From Lichenifustis flavocetrariae (lineage in GTDB: Bacteria; Pseudomonadota; Alphaproteobacteria; Rhizobiales; Beijerinckiaceae): a DNA stretch of 57,379 bases. The notes under the pieces were generated by a model. The model ran no database searches. It saw nothing but the letters and a program-made list of their open reading frames with translations, and was not told the DNA's origin. Positions 8,585 to 17,306 of the stretch are shown piece by piece; positions within the stretch are counted from its first letter, which is position 1; every line of letters begins with the position of its first letter. The DNA lies in NCBI RefSeq assembly GCF_026130545.1, contig NZ_JAMOIM010000030.1, positions 1-57,379 on the forward strand, given 5' to 3'. Both the position numbers and the translations under genes were made by a program.

Positions 8585-8997
8585 CCTTCAAGCGACTTTC
8601 CCCCTCGTTTTCGGCTTCGACGCAGCTCTCCGCAGCCGATGTCGCTTTGGCTGCCGAGGCCGGCTTCCGCACGATCGTCGACAATCGCCCTGACGCAGAA
8701 GATGCTGGGCAGCCGAGCGCCGCGGACATGGAAGCGATTGCCAAGAACCATGGCCTGGCCCTGGTCCATATCCCAGTCACCACCGCAGGCGCTATCCAAG
8801 AGAGCGATATCGCCCTGATGCGCGCCACCCTCTCGCACTCGGCGGGTCCGGTTTTGGGATATTGCAGATCCGGAACGCGGGCGGCGATGATGTGGGCTCT
8901 TTCGCAAGTCGGCGAGACGGCGCCCGAAGCCCTCCTGAAGGCGGGCGCCGACGCCGGCTATGACCTCAGCGCCATCAAATCGCGACTGATCGCCTAA
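8581..8997 (+). CDS. TIGR01244-family DSP-like phosphatase / sulfur transferase
   Basis: This 138-residue cytoplasmic protein carries the cysteine loop YCRSGTRAAMMWAL, a dual-specificity-phosphatase-like C-x5-R fold found in the Blh-associated TIGR01244 family. It also has the conserved FRTIVDNRPDAED segment. In persulfide operons it is proposed to act as a sulfur transferase or rhodanese-like partner of the dioxygenase. It overlaps the upstream membrane gene by ATGA. The assignment to family is firm; the exact reaction is inferred. Confidence 0.82.
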   Translation: MTFKRLSPSFSASTQLSAADVALAAEAGFRTIVDNRPDAEDAGQPSAADMEAIAKNHGLALVHIPVTTAGAIQESDIALMRATLSHSAGPVLGYCRSGTRAAMMWALSQVGETAPEALLKAGADAGYDLSAIKSRLIA

Positions 8998-9157
8998 ACC
9001 ACGTCACTGATTGGCCAGGAGGCCCCGCTTTGGCGAAGCCCACGTCCAGCAGTGCCGCCTGGGCTAAGTCGACGATTCTATCGCGCATCCATCGAGGCGG
9101 GAGGCTTGAGGGCCGCAACGGGTTGGCCCAGCCCCACCCAGTGGACCTCCGTGTGGC

Positions 9158-9948
9158 GTGACCCTAGATTTCATTCAATACGGGCTTGGTGCCCTTTCCG
9201 GCTCGCTGGTGGGCTTCACCCTTGGTCTTGTGGGCGGCGGCGGTTCGATCTTGGCCGTGCCGCTGATGGTATATCTCGTGGGCGTTCGTGATCCGCACAT
9301 TGCGATCGGCACCAGCGCCCTGGCCGTGGCGGCTAATGCGGCATACGGGACAATCAATCACGCCCGGAGCGGTATGGTGAAGTGGCGCTGCGCCCTGATG
9401 TATGCCGGTGCAGGGATTGCTGGGGCTGTAGTGGGTCAACGGCCGGCAAGGCGTTCGATGGGCAGAAGCTCCTCTTCCTATTTGTCGTCGTGATGGTGGT
9501 GGTGGGCGTCCTGATGCTTCGTGACCGACGCGCGCTCGGCGACGAGGGTGCAGAGTGTATCCGTGAAAACGCACCCCGGGTCTTGGGGTTCGGCCTTGGA
9601 ACCGGGGTTTTCTCAGGGTTCTTCGGGATCGGCGGGGGCTTTTTGATCGTGCCGGGTCTCGTGGCCTCCACTGGCATGCCGATCATCAACGCCATCGGGT
9701 CATCGCTTGTGGCGGTGACGGCTTTTGGTCTTACGACGGCATTCAATTATTCTCTGTCCGGCCTAGTGGACTGGTCGCTGGCCTTCGTCTTCATCGGCGG
9801 CGGCATTGTCGGCAGCTTGCTAGGGACCAAGATGGCCAAGCGCCTCTCTGGCACCGCCGGCCTCCTGACGATGGTCTTCGCCGTCCTGATCTTCGTCGTG
9901 GCCGCTTACATGCTTTTGAAAAGCATCGGTGCGTTCATGACGATCTAG
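9158..9948 (+). pseudogene. TauE/SafE sulfite exporter-like permease with an internal frameshift
   Basis: Two overlapping frames together make one TauE/SafE permease of about 260 residues. The first, from the GTG at 9158, has the N-terminal signature LVGGGGSILAVPLMVYLVG and runs to about 9438. The second resumes at GSTAGKAFDGQKLLFLF and includes the repeat signature GFFGIGGGFLIVPGLV through to the stop at 9948. A single missing base near 9437-9440 (GTAGTGGGTCA) accounts for the break. This could be a real lesion or a sequencing error; if the base is restored, the protein is full length. It would export sulfite produced by the persulfide dioxygenase. Confidence 0.8.
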
Positions 9949-11083
9949 CGCTTTGGTTGATCAGTCAGTTCGGGTTTGGGGCGTCCTGCGGCCTGCACGA
10001 TGCGCATGTCTCTGGGATGCGCTAGCGTCTAGCGTCGGGCGGTTGAGCGCGAACGATCTACGGGCGGCGACGGCCGCGCGATCGCGCGCTGATTTGGACG
10101 CGGGCCAAGCGGACAAGCGCGCCGTCAATTCAACCTGCCTCCACGCGAAGGCCCAGGCTTCTGTCATGCAGGCCGGACTGTTATTCATGCCGCTCATCAC
10201 CGTCATTCGTTTCAATCTGCCTGGTCAAATTAACGCCCAGGTGACGAAGGCGGTCTATGAGAGCCCAGCCGGCAGAGATCCTCTGATCCCGCAGGGCGCG
10301 TAGCTGATCGGCCGATACGACAACGCTCTTTCTTTCGGGCAGTCGCGCATTTTGCTAGTCCGGACCCGCATCGTCATGCGGGAGGGCAGCTCGATCAGGC
10401 TGGAGCGCAAGCCTGGCGTCGACACGCAGGGCTAGGCCAGCAGCCGCGTCAATGTTAGAGCGCAGCGGCACTGGCGTCTTGAGCTTCGATGGCCCCCGGA
10501 TCACGGCTTTGGCGTAGTTCCTTCTTGAGTCATCCCACCTCTTGTTCCGAGCGATCGATGCGATCAAGCGTGTAGTTCACGCCCGTGGACTCCAGCGCTT
10601 GCAGAAAGACCCACAGGCCCCGAGGGCGAGGCGAAACTTACCCGGGCCTGGAACCGTAGGGTTCGCAGTGTCCGTCAGCGAAAGCTCCTCATTGGCGAAA
10701 ATGCACCCGGGGGCACCGCTGCGACCGCGCCTCTGCGGCCTAACGAGGGGATAGAGTTGTCACGCCGAACGCCCGGCTGCACCAGCTGTCCATAGCGAGC
10801 GCTATAATACCCAGGGTCCATTATTTGTATCGATCTGTACAAGACCGCTATGACCGCAGAGGGTATGCGGTTGCAAAGCCGCATGCCCGACAGAACTGGT
10901 TTGCTATAGTGGTCGTTATAATACGTCGGTAGTTATTCTGTATGATCCAGTACAGTATCGTTGATGCCACGGGGGCCTTAGTCCCACGGTGATGTTCATT
11001 CGCTGCGGTGGCATAGCGAAAATTGTGTCAGCGGCCCGTATAGGTTACAGGGCGAGTGGTATGGAATATGGGTTTTTGGAAGA
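9949..11083. other. 1.1-kb gap without a convincing gene
   Basis: No frame here resembles a known protein. On the minus strand a roughly 58-residue frame ending at a TAA at 10181 (GWALIDRLRHLGVN) has protein-like composition but no start, so it may be a remnant. Base composition shifts at 10800-11060, which is AT-rich. A hairpin (ATGCGG and CCGCAT arms) lies near 10863-10885. The spaced dyad CTGTA-N8-TACAG at 10938-10955 could serve the following tetR gene. Confidence 0.3.
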
Positions 11084-11680
11084 ATGGGCCGGCCTCGGGA
11101 ATTTGATATCGCCGACGCGATCGAGAAGGCGACGCTTCTCTTTTGGCGGAATGGCTACGAGGGGACATCGATAAGCGATCTGACGAAAGCGATTGGGATC
11201 TCCCCGCCGAGTTTCTATTTTGCTTTCGGCAGTAAGGAAGCTTTATTTAGAAAAGTCATCGAATGGCACGATCCCCATCTGATTAAGCTTGCCGAGGCAG
11301 CATTTCGGAAGACAACGCCGCGAGCCGTTGCGAAGCATTTTCTATACGGGTACGCCGACGTGCTCACTGACCCGCTTCATGCGCCAGGCTGTCTCGCTTT
11401 GAACAGCTCGCTTCCGTGTGTGGCGGGCGATCCCGTGAAGGAATGGCTGGCTGAACTGCGCGGACAAATGAGGGCGCGGTTCCGTGATAGGTTTGCCGAA
11501 GCGCGCGGAGGCGAGGGTCTTCCTGCCGGGATGGACGCTGGTTCTCTTGCACGCTTGGTGATGGTGGTTGCCTGGGGCATAGCCGTCGAGGCTCAATCCG
11601 GGGCCAGTCGTAAAGAATTGCGTCGAACGATCGCCCTTGCGCTGCCGGCGTGGCCTGGTGTCAAAGAGTCAAGCGGGTAA
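11084..11680 (+). CDS. TetR/AcrR-family transcriptional regulator
   Basis: This 198-residue regulator opens MGRPREFDIADAIEKATLLFW and continues with the recognition-helix region TSISDLTKAIGISPPSFYFAFG. The C-terminal domain has the APGCLALNSS segment of the same subgroup as the regulator at 5762. A GGAAGA ribosome site lies just before the ATG. No target gene sits directly beside it, since the downstream sequence is an IS66 remnant, so it may be an orphan left by rearrangement. Confidence 0.82.
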   Translation: MGRPREFDIADAIEKATLLFWRNGYEGTSISDLTKAIGISPPSFYFAFGSKEALFRKVIEWHDPHLIKLAEAAFRKTTPRAVAKHFLYGYADVLTDPLHAPGCLALNSSLPCVAGDPVKEWLAELRGQMRARFRDRFAEARGGEGLPAGMDAGSLARLVMVVAWGIAVEAQSGASRKELRRTIALALPAWPGVKESSG

Positions 11681-11849
11681 GTCACGGCAGTGCGGCTGCT
11701 CGGGCTAAAGGTCAAGCCCAACGGCCTTGGCAGGTGGTGTCCTCGGACATAACGATCCTAGAGCAGTGGGCCGCGCGACAACGCCTGGAAACGCTGATCC
11801 ACGAGCGATGGTCGATTGCTTGCGACCATGCGTGTCTCGGCTGCACGAG

Positions 11850-12045
11850 AATATCAATATGGTCCGGCGATCGCCTCGGAAACCGGCGTGCTGTCAGGTT
11901 GATCGCCAGGGTCCGGTCGGCGCTCCGAGCAACGGCGATATCGTGGTTGGCACGCTCGGTGGCGCTGTTCGAGAGAAAGATGCGACCATCGTCCAGAAAG
12001 CAGGTGAAGGCTGGCCAACGTCTGAGCTTGGATCCAAGCTCCGTT
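11850..12045 (-). mobile_element. IS66-family transposase remnant
   Basis: A minus-strand frame contains LRRWPAFTCFLDDGRIFLSN followed by SATERANHDIAVAR, a degenerate copy of the IS66 transposase C-terminal motif (W-x-A-L-T-R-x-L-D-D-G-R, then N-N-x-A-E-R-A-L-R). Only some 60 residues remain, and the acidic and Asn positions have decayed. It abuts the stop codon of the double RidA gene. No terminal inverted repeats or target duplication were found. Confidence 0.5.
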
Positions 12046-12843
12046 TCAGGGAAGACGCACCACCATTTCGATTTCCACCTTGATGTCCGGTCTGTAGAGG
12101 GCTTGGACGCCGATCGTCGTGATGCTGGGCATCGCGTCCCCGAACAGTTCACGGAGAGGGGCCACGGCCTGCCCGAATGTTTCGCTGGTCGCATCGACGA
12201 CGTAGACGCGCAGCATGACGATGTCTTGCGCAGCAGCTTCCAATTCCTTCAGCGCGGCGGCGAGGCTAGCGGTCGCAAGCTTTGCCTGGCCGGCGACATC
12301 TCCGGGAACCTCCTGACTCCCAGGCGTCATTGCAATTTGGCCGGACAGGAAGGCGAGGCGGCCTGGTTCTGTGACGCTGATGTGCGAGAACCCGAGCGAT
12401 GCCATGTCCCACATCGATGCAGGGTTGCGGCGGCTCACCAACGCTGATGGACGAGACGGGATGCGCGCGGTCACCTTGATCTCGAAATCGAAACCCGAGA
12501 GCCAGTTGACCCCGAGCGCGGTCCAGCTCGGGTAGGGGGCCTTGCCGAACACTTCGCCCTTGACGGCCATGATCGTGCGGAGCTGTTTCTCGGGGTCGGT
12601 ATGAAACGTCATGACGTCGACGACATCATCGAACCCGCATCCTCCCGCGAGCAACGTGGCTTGCAGATTGGCGAAGGCTCGGCGAACCTGGGCTTCGAAC
12701 TCGGGCTCGGGCGACCCGTCGGGACGGCTGCCGACCTGACCCGACACGAACAACAGGTCGTCTGACCTGACGGCTGCGGAATATCCGTGCTTCTCGTAGA
12801 TCGCCTGTCGGTCGGCGGGAAACACTGCGTCACGCTGCGCCAT
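12046..12843 (-). CDS. double RidA-domain protein (two fused Rid/YjgF units)
   Basis: This 265-residue protein is two Rid domains in tandem. Domain 1 (about residues 15-130) has LLFVSGQVGSRPDG and ends at FEIKVTARIP. Domain 2 (about 145-265) has RLAFLSGQIAMTPG and ends at KVEIEMVVRLP. Each keeps the Arg near the end of the last strand that binds the substrate carboxylate. Rid proteins hydrolyse reactive 2-imino acids to keto acids plus ammonium and act as trimers. The segment between the domains contains an in-frame GTG (VSRRNPASMWD) that looks like the old start of a separate gene, so loss of a stop codon probably fused two neighbours. It is divergent from a TetR gene with two operator-like dyads between. 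Confidence 0.82.
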   Translation of the reverse strand: MAQRDAVFPADRQAIYEKHGYSAAVRSDDLLFVSGQVGSRPDGSPEPEFEAQVRRAFANLQATLLAGGCGFDDVVDVMTFHTDPEKQLRTIMAVKGEVFGKAPYPSWTALGVNWLSGFDFEIKVTARIPSRPSALVSRRNPASMWDMASLGFSHISVTEPGRLAFLSGQIAMTPGSQEVPGDVAGQAKLATASLAAALKELEAAAQDIVMLRVYVVDATSETFGQAVAPLRELFGDAMPSITTIGVQALYRPDIKVEIEMVVRLP

Positions 12844-12917
12844 GGCATCGTCCTTCTCAATACAAGCGATCGCGCCGAGCAGGCTCGCTGGACATTCCTG
12901 CCAAGCGCGGGTAGCAG

Positions 12918-12932
12918 CATACGATGCGTATG
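12918..12932. promoter_or_regulatory. TetR operator-like dyad, copy 1
   Basis: CATACGATGCGTATG is a perfect 6-3-6 inverted repeat in the 158-bp gap between the leftward double RidA gene and the rightward tetR gene. A near copy follows 49 bp further right, centre to centre. Two matching dyads between divergent genes suit repression of both by the adjacent TetR protein. Confidence 0.55.
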
Positions 12933-12966
12933 TGAGAGCACAGGAGCGCGGTGAGCGTCAATCCCA

Positions 12967-12981
12967 TATACGCATTGTATG
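12967..12981. promoter_or_regulatory. TetR operator-like dyad, copy 2
   Basis: TATACGCATTGTATG matches the reverse complement of the first dyad at 13 of 15 positions. It lies just upstream of the AGGAGG at 12988-12993 that serves the tetR gene, so binding here would block tetR expression (autorepression). Confidence 0.5.
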
Positions 12982-13001
12982 CGAGATAGGAGGTCTTTGT
13001 T

Positions 13002-13598
13002 TTGGCAGCGAAGCGTCGCGCCGACACGATGGGGGAGAACCGCCTAAAGCTGATCGGGGCCGCGCGAGAGGCGTTCGCAGCATCGGGCTTCGCTGCGGCG
13101 TCCATGGATGACCTCACAGCCGCCGTCGGCCTCACCCGTGGCGCGCTCTACCATAACTTCGGCGACAAGAAGGGATTGCTGGCTGCCGTCGTCGCCCAAG
13201 TCGATGGCGAGATGGCCGAGCGGGCGCATTGGGCGGGAGCGACTGCGGCGACCCCCTGGGAAAGGTTGCTGGCGGTGGGCGAGGCTTATATCGAGATGGC
13301 GCTCGACCTAGAGGTCCGACGGATCGTCCTCTTGGACGGGCCCGCCTTCCTGGGCGACCCTTCGAGGTGGCCCAGTCAGAATGCCTGCTTGGCCACCACG
13401 AAGCAGGCGGTCGCCGAGTTGATAGAAGAAGGTGTCATGAAGGCCGTCGACGTCGAGGCCGCGTCACGCCTTCTCAGCGGCACGGCGTTCAATGCCGCGC
13501 TGTGGGTCGCGGCCAGCGTCGAACCGCACCTCGTCCTACCGAAGGCGATCGAGGCGTTCCGGCTGATGGCGGAAGGATTTCTGGCAGTTCGCGCCTGA
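13002..13598 (+). CDS. TetR/AcrR-family transcriptional regulator
   Basis: This 198-residue TetR repressor has the HTH region RLKLIGAAREAFAASGFAAA, then SMDDLTAAVGLTRGALYHNF and GDKKGLLAAV. The C-terminal domain contains the LDGPAFLGDPSRW segment of the TetR_C_33-type group. The TTG start at 13002 is chosen because a perfect AGGAGG lies 8 nt upstream; the next in-frame ATG at 13029 has none. The paired dyads in the divergent gap point to the double RidA gene as its target. Its C-terminus is immediately followed by an IS91 fragment. Confidence 0.87.
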   Translation: MAAKRRADTMGENRLKLIGAAREAFAASGFAAASMDDLTAAVGLTRGALYHNFGDKKGLLAAVVAQVDGEMAERAHWAGATAATPWERLLAVGEAYIEMALDLEVRRIVLLDGPAFLGDPSRWPSQNACLATTKQAVAELIEEGVMKAVDVEAASRLLSGTAFNAALWVAASVEPHLVLPKAIEAFRLMAEGFLAVRA

Positions 13599-13599
13599 G

Positions 13600-14235
13600 G
13601 TCATCAGGCGGCTCATCGCTGACCTGCTGTTCCCGGGCGAAACCTTAAGAAAGCGGACGCTGCTTGCCGCCGCGAAGCTCACCTTCTTTGGCGCCCAGGC
13701 CGAGCTTGCCGACCGGCGTCGCTTCCTGCATCACCTCGCGCCGGTGAGAACGAAGCGCTGGGTCGTCTACGCCAAGGCGCCCTTCGCCGGGCCTGAAGCC
13801 GTGCTCGCCTATCTGTCGCGCTACACGCACCGGGTCGCGATCGCGAACCGGCGTCTGATCGCCTTCGACAAGGCCGGCGTGACCTTCCAGTACAAGGATT
13901 ACCGTCGCAGCGGCCCCGAACGCCGGCAGGTCATGAGGCTTGACACGGACGAGTTCATCCGCCGATTCCTGCTGCATGTCCTGCCACGTGGCTTTCACCG
14001 CATCCGCCATTACGGGCTGCTCGCCAGCGCCACCCGCAAGGCCAACATCGCCCGCGCCCGCGAACTGCTGGCCGTCTCGCCGCCGCCCGATCCCGTTGCA
14101 CCCCTCGAACCACCCGATCAGCGACCGCCCTGTCCTTGCTGCGGCGGTCGGATGCGTATCATCGAGACATTCGAAAGATGGATGCAGCCACGCGCACCGC
14201 CTCGTGCGTCCGCGACAACCAAGGCGCCGGCGTGA
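13600..14235 (+). mobile_element. IS91-family transposase, C-terminal fragment
   Basis: An open frame without a proper start covers about 210 residues matching the C-terminal half of IS91-type Y2 transposases. It includes KLTFFGAQAELADRRRFLHH, then WVVYAKAPFAGPEAVLAYLS, RYTHRVAIANRRLIAFD, GFHRIRHYGLLAS and a C-terminal CPCCGGRM zinc motif. The N-terminal zinc finger and HUH-type part are missing, so this is a dead remnant ending at 14235. It sits directly behind the tetR gene, marking a rearrangement boundary between the left arm and the methylamine region. Confidence 0.8.
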
Positions 14236-14959
14236 CCCTGCACGGCCTGATCTTCCTCCACGTCGCAGCCATGCCGCTCCGACGAAAGGCCAGATGCGCG
14301 TCGCTCGTCCGTGACCATGTGAGACGCGACCACCCCACCGCCCGAGGGGCCTGCCAACAGACAATCAGTCCAGCTATCCCGCGCTCCGGCTCAAGACGGA
14401 ATGCGTCTTGGCGCCCTTAGACCGCGTTCCACCACGCACCTAAACTTTAAATCCCCATAGCGCGACCTGGACACCGCGGGTTCGGTCTTCGGCGACTTTC
14501 GTACGCCTCACGGCGCCCGAAACTCTTCCCGGGAGCTGCCAGTCCGCTTTCGTCGGGATGTTGGGCCTGAGCAGACGTCCCTCGGGACGGCAAGGCTAGG
14601 CACATCCGCGCCTCCCGTGGTCTGCGGCCGATCCTTTTTCGGGAGATCGTCTCGGTCAACTTTGACCAATGAGTAATGATCTGCAGCCTCGCAACAGCAG
14701 GCGCCGCCTCGGCACCGTGCGTAGGACCAGTTGTTGGGGATCTCGTAGATTTTGTCGTGATACGGGGCTTTATCGATCTGATCGAGCGCCACGACGTAGA
14801 TGACCTTTTTGCCCGCACCGAACGCGAGATTGTGTTTGGAGACGGACGGGACTGCGATCGTCCGCAGCAACTTGCCCGGCATTGACAACGACGATTTTGC
14901 CCGGTGCATCGAGTGGTCTCGGTCAGTTCGGGTGGGCTGGCTGCATGGTCAAGACTCCG
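14236..14959. other. non-coding stretch with a possible SMP-30 (gluconolactonase-like) fragment
   Basis: On the minus strand at about 14730-14876 a frame reads GKLLRTIAVPSVSKHNLAFG and then KKVIYVVALDQI. This resembles the closing strands of SMP-30/gluconolactonase propellers, where a G-K-x-L-x-x-I-x-V-P turn precedes N-L-A-F-G. Only about 50 residues fit, so it is at most a relic. The remainder of the 724 bp shows nothing recognisable. Confidence 0.3.
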
Positions 14960-17296
14960 CTAGGCCCTTATGCCGGCGCCGCGAGGTTCTAGCGACTCAG
15001 ATATCGAATCGGGAGGTGATCGTCCGCGCTCGTCGTGGGAGGCGTCCGCCCGCACTCGGGTCTTCTGCGGGTCAAAATGCGGGAAGGCCCCCACCTGAGC
15101 GGCGAGGCGCTTTTGATGACCGTCGAGCTTGCCGATCTCCACGGCCGTGCAGACAGCCGCACAGGCGACGTCGAGCCGGGCGAGCGCGATCGTCTTGCCC
15201 AGGATCGGCGACCTCGTGGCACTGGTCACGACGCCGATCTGCGCACGGCCGAGGTGGACGCAATCGCCCGATCCGACAGGCTCGTTGCCGACGACGTCGA
15301 GGCCCACGAGCTTGTGCATGGGATTGGCGCGACGCCGCGCCAACGCTCCCGCGCCGATATAGGGGTCGGCCTTGTCCTTGGGGACCACGAAGCCAATGCC
15401 GGCCTCGAAGGGGTCGGTCTGGTCGGAAAAGTCATAGCCGCCGAACGCGAGGCCAGCCTCGATCCGCAGCATGTCGAGCGCCTTCAGGCCGAGCGGCGCA
15501 ATGCCGTCCCCAGCGCCCGCGGCCATGACGGCATCCCACAACGCCGGCGCCTGCGCCGGATGGCACCACACTTCGTAACCGAGCTCGCCCGTATAGCCCG
15601 TGCGCGAGACAATCACCGGGATGCCGGAGATCTTGCCAACCGTGAAGCGGAACCACTTGAGCTCGATCAGCGTGGGATGGTGGGCGGGCGTGACCAGCAG
15701 CGTCGCCAGGATGGCACGCGACCGGGGACCCTGCACGGCGATGTTGTGGAGTTGGTCGGTCGACGTCTTCACCCAAGCCTTGAAGCCGCGCTCTGCCGCC
15801 AGCTCGCGAAGGTGGATGCCGCAATAGTCTTCCCCGCACACCCAGCGGAAATTGTGCTGGCCGAGGCGGAACACCGTGCCGTCGTCGATCATGCCGCCGT
15901 GCGCGTAACACATGGCCGTATAGACCACCTGACCGACCGCGAGCTTTTTGATGTCGCGCGTGACCGCGAGCTGCATCAGGTCTTCGGCATCGGGGCCAAT
16001 GACTTCGAACTTGCGCAACGCCGACAGGTCCATCACTGCGGCGCGCTCCCGGCAGGCCCAATATTCGGCGATGGGCCCTTCGTCGCTGAAGCAGTCGGGC
16101 AGCCAGAATCCCCTGTAGTCGACGAAGCTGCGGGTGAGCGCCGCCGTGCGGGGATGGAACCCAGTTTCGCGCGTCAGACGCGGCTCGGCATCGGGCGTCA
16201 TGCGGTGGGCGATCCCTTTGGAGAATGTCTCGGCCTTGTCGTAGAGGCGCACATGAATGTCGGTCGGGTTCCACGCATTCGCCGTGTCGATGTCGTCGGC
16301 GCAGGACGAAGTGGCGCATACCAAGTCAGTCAAGGCGCGCAGGAGCACGTAATCACCGGGGCGCGACCACGGCTCGTCCATGGCGATCGTGTCATCGGCC
16401 TGGACGAACGTGTTATAAAAGAAATTGATCGCGGGCCAGCCGGCCCGAGGCGCGACTCCGAATGGTTTCAGCGCGCGATTGAAATTATCCGTGCAGTTGT
16501 CGTGCCCCGGATAACCCATGTCCTCGTAATATTTGGCCGAACAGGCGAGCAGGAAAGCGTCATGACGGCCGACCGTGTCGCGGACGATCTCGACCAGCGG
16601 GGTCATGCGGGCATCGAAATATTTGGAGTGGAGCCCCGGTCCGGGGTTGGCGGTTCCCATCAGGGTTCGGGTCACGGTGGGATCGAGCCCGAACTCCCGC
16701 CCTTCCGCGAGCGCGGCCGCGTCGAAAGCCAGGAAATCGGAACATTGTTTCCCGTCGACGTCGATGATCTGGATGTAGTCGCCCGCGCTCACGCGAAAGG
16801 CCGATGCCGTCCCGGCGAGGATGCGCTGGTCGAGCTTGAGCATAGCGAGCGGCGGCGGTGCGATGCCGCTGCTCGGTCCTGCGGTCTCGATCTCGATGCG
16901 CAGGTCCGTGGGGGGCGTCTGCTGGTCCGGCGCCATCCGGGCGCCCGGGGCAATGACGGCGACCGTCGATCGGGACTGGGCCCGGAACACGACCGTCGCA
17001 CCCGGCTCGGCGTCGGCAGGAAAAAGGCTGAGGCCGCAGAGGTCGCCCATATCGGCATCGTGATGCCCTAAGGCGTCGCGCGCCGCCGCCACCTCGTCGT
17101 CACTCGGCTTGTCGTCACGCGGCGGAACGCCGTGCAGCACGGACATGTCGCGGGCGAACAGGAGGCCGCGCTGTCGGCCCTCGGCATCGACGACCCGGCA
17201 CAGGTCGCCCTCGGCCAGATCGAACACCGCCACCTCGCCGCCACGCAGCACGAGGCTCGTGCGACGAAGCGGAACCGCGCCGACGCGGACGTTCAT
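14960..17296 (-). CDS. tdm: trimethylamine N-oxide demethylase (DUF1989-GcvT fusion)
   Basis: Tdm splits TMAO into dimethylamine and formaldehyde, the C1 passing to tetrahydrofolate via the C-terminal domain. The 778-residue protein shows the expected order: a DUF1989-type N-terminal half (about 150-390) and a GcvT-like folate domain (about 400-740, with GYTGELGYEVW). The DUF1989 half keeps three conserved cysteines in QCSDF (Cys185), DNCTDN (Cys268) and SSCADDID (Cys332), which fit its metal site. An extra N-terminal DUF1989-like segment (1-140) matches the length of known Tdm. It begins 10 bp after tmm, is last in the operon, and acts in the cytoplasm. The fusion plus context make the call strong. 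Confidence 0.9.
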   Translation of the reverse strand: MNVRVGAVPLRRTSLVLRGGEVAVFDLAEGDLCRVVDAEGRQRGLLFARDMSVLHGVPPRDDKPSDDEVAAARDALGHHDADMGDLCGLSLFPADAEPGATVVFRAQSRSTVAVIAPGARMAPDQQTPPTDLRIEIETAGPSSGIAPPPLAMLKLDQRILAGTASAFRVSAGDYIQIIDVDGKQCSDFLAFDAAALAEGREFGLDPTVTRTLMGTANPGPGLHSKYFDARMTPLVEIVRDTVGRHDAFLLACSAKYYEDMGYPGHDNCTDNFNRALKPFGVAPRAGWPAINFFYNTFVQADDTIAMDEPWSRPGDYVLLRALTDLVCATSSCADDIDTANAWNPTDIHVRLYDKAETFSKGIAHRMTPDAEPRLTRETGFHPRTAALTRSFVDYRGFWLPDCFSDEGPIAEYWACRERAAVMDLSALRKFEVIGPDAEDLMQLAVTRDIKKLAVGQVVYTAMCYAHGGMIDDGTVFRLGQHNFRWVCGEDYCGIHLRELAAERGFKAWVKTSTDQLHNIAVQGPRSRAILATLLVTPAHHPTLIELKWFRFTVGKISGIPVIVSRTGYTGELGYEVWCHPAQAPALWDAVMAAGAGDGIAPLGLKALDMLRIEAGLAFGGYDFSDQTDPFEAGIGFVVPKDKADPYIGAGALARRRANPMHKLVGLDVVGNEPVGSGDCVHLGRAQIGVVTSATRSPILGKTIALARLDVACAAVCTAVEIGKLDGHQKRLAAQVGAFPHFDPQKTRVRADASHDERGRSPPDSISESLEPRGAGIRA

Positions 17297-17306
17297 GGGC
17301 GCACGC

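Noticed and set aside
15035-17071. A 678-residue plus-strand open frame opposite tdm
   Set aside because: It is the antisense shadow of a high-GC gene. The protein has no recognisable motif, while the minus strand carries the complete Tdm domain set.
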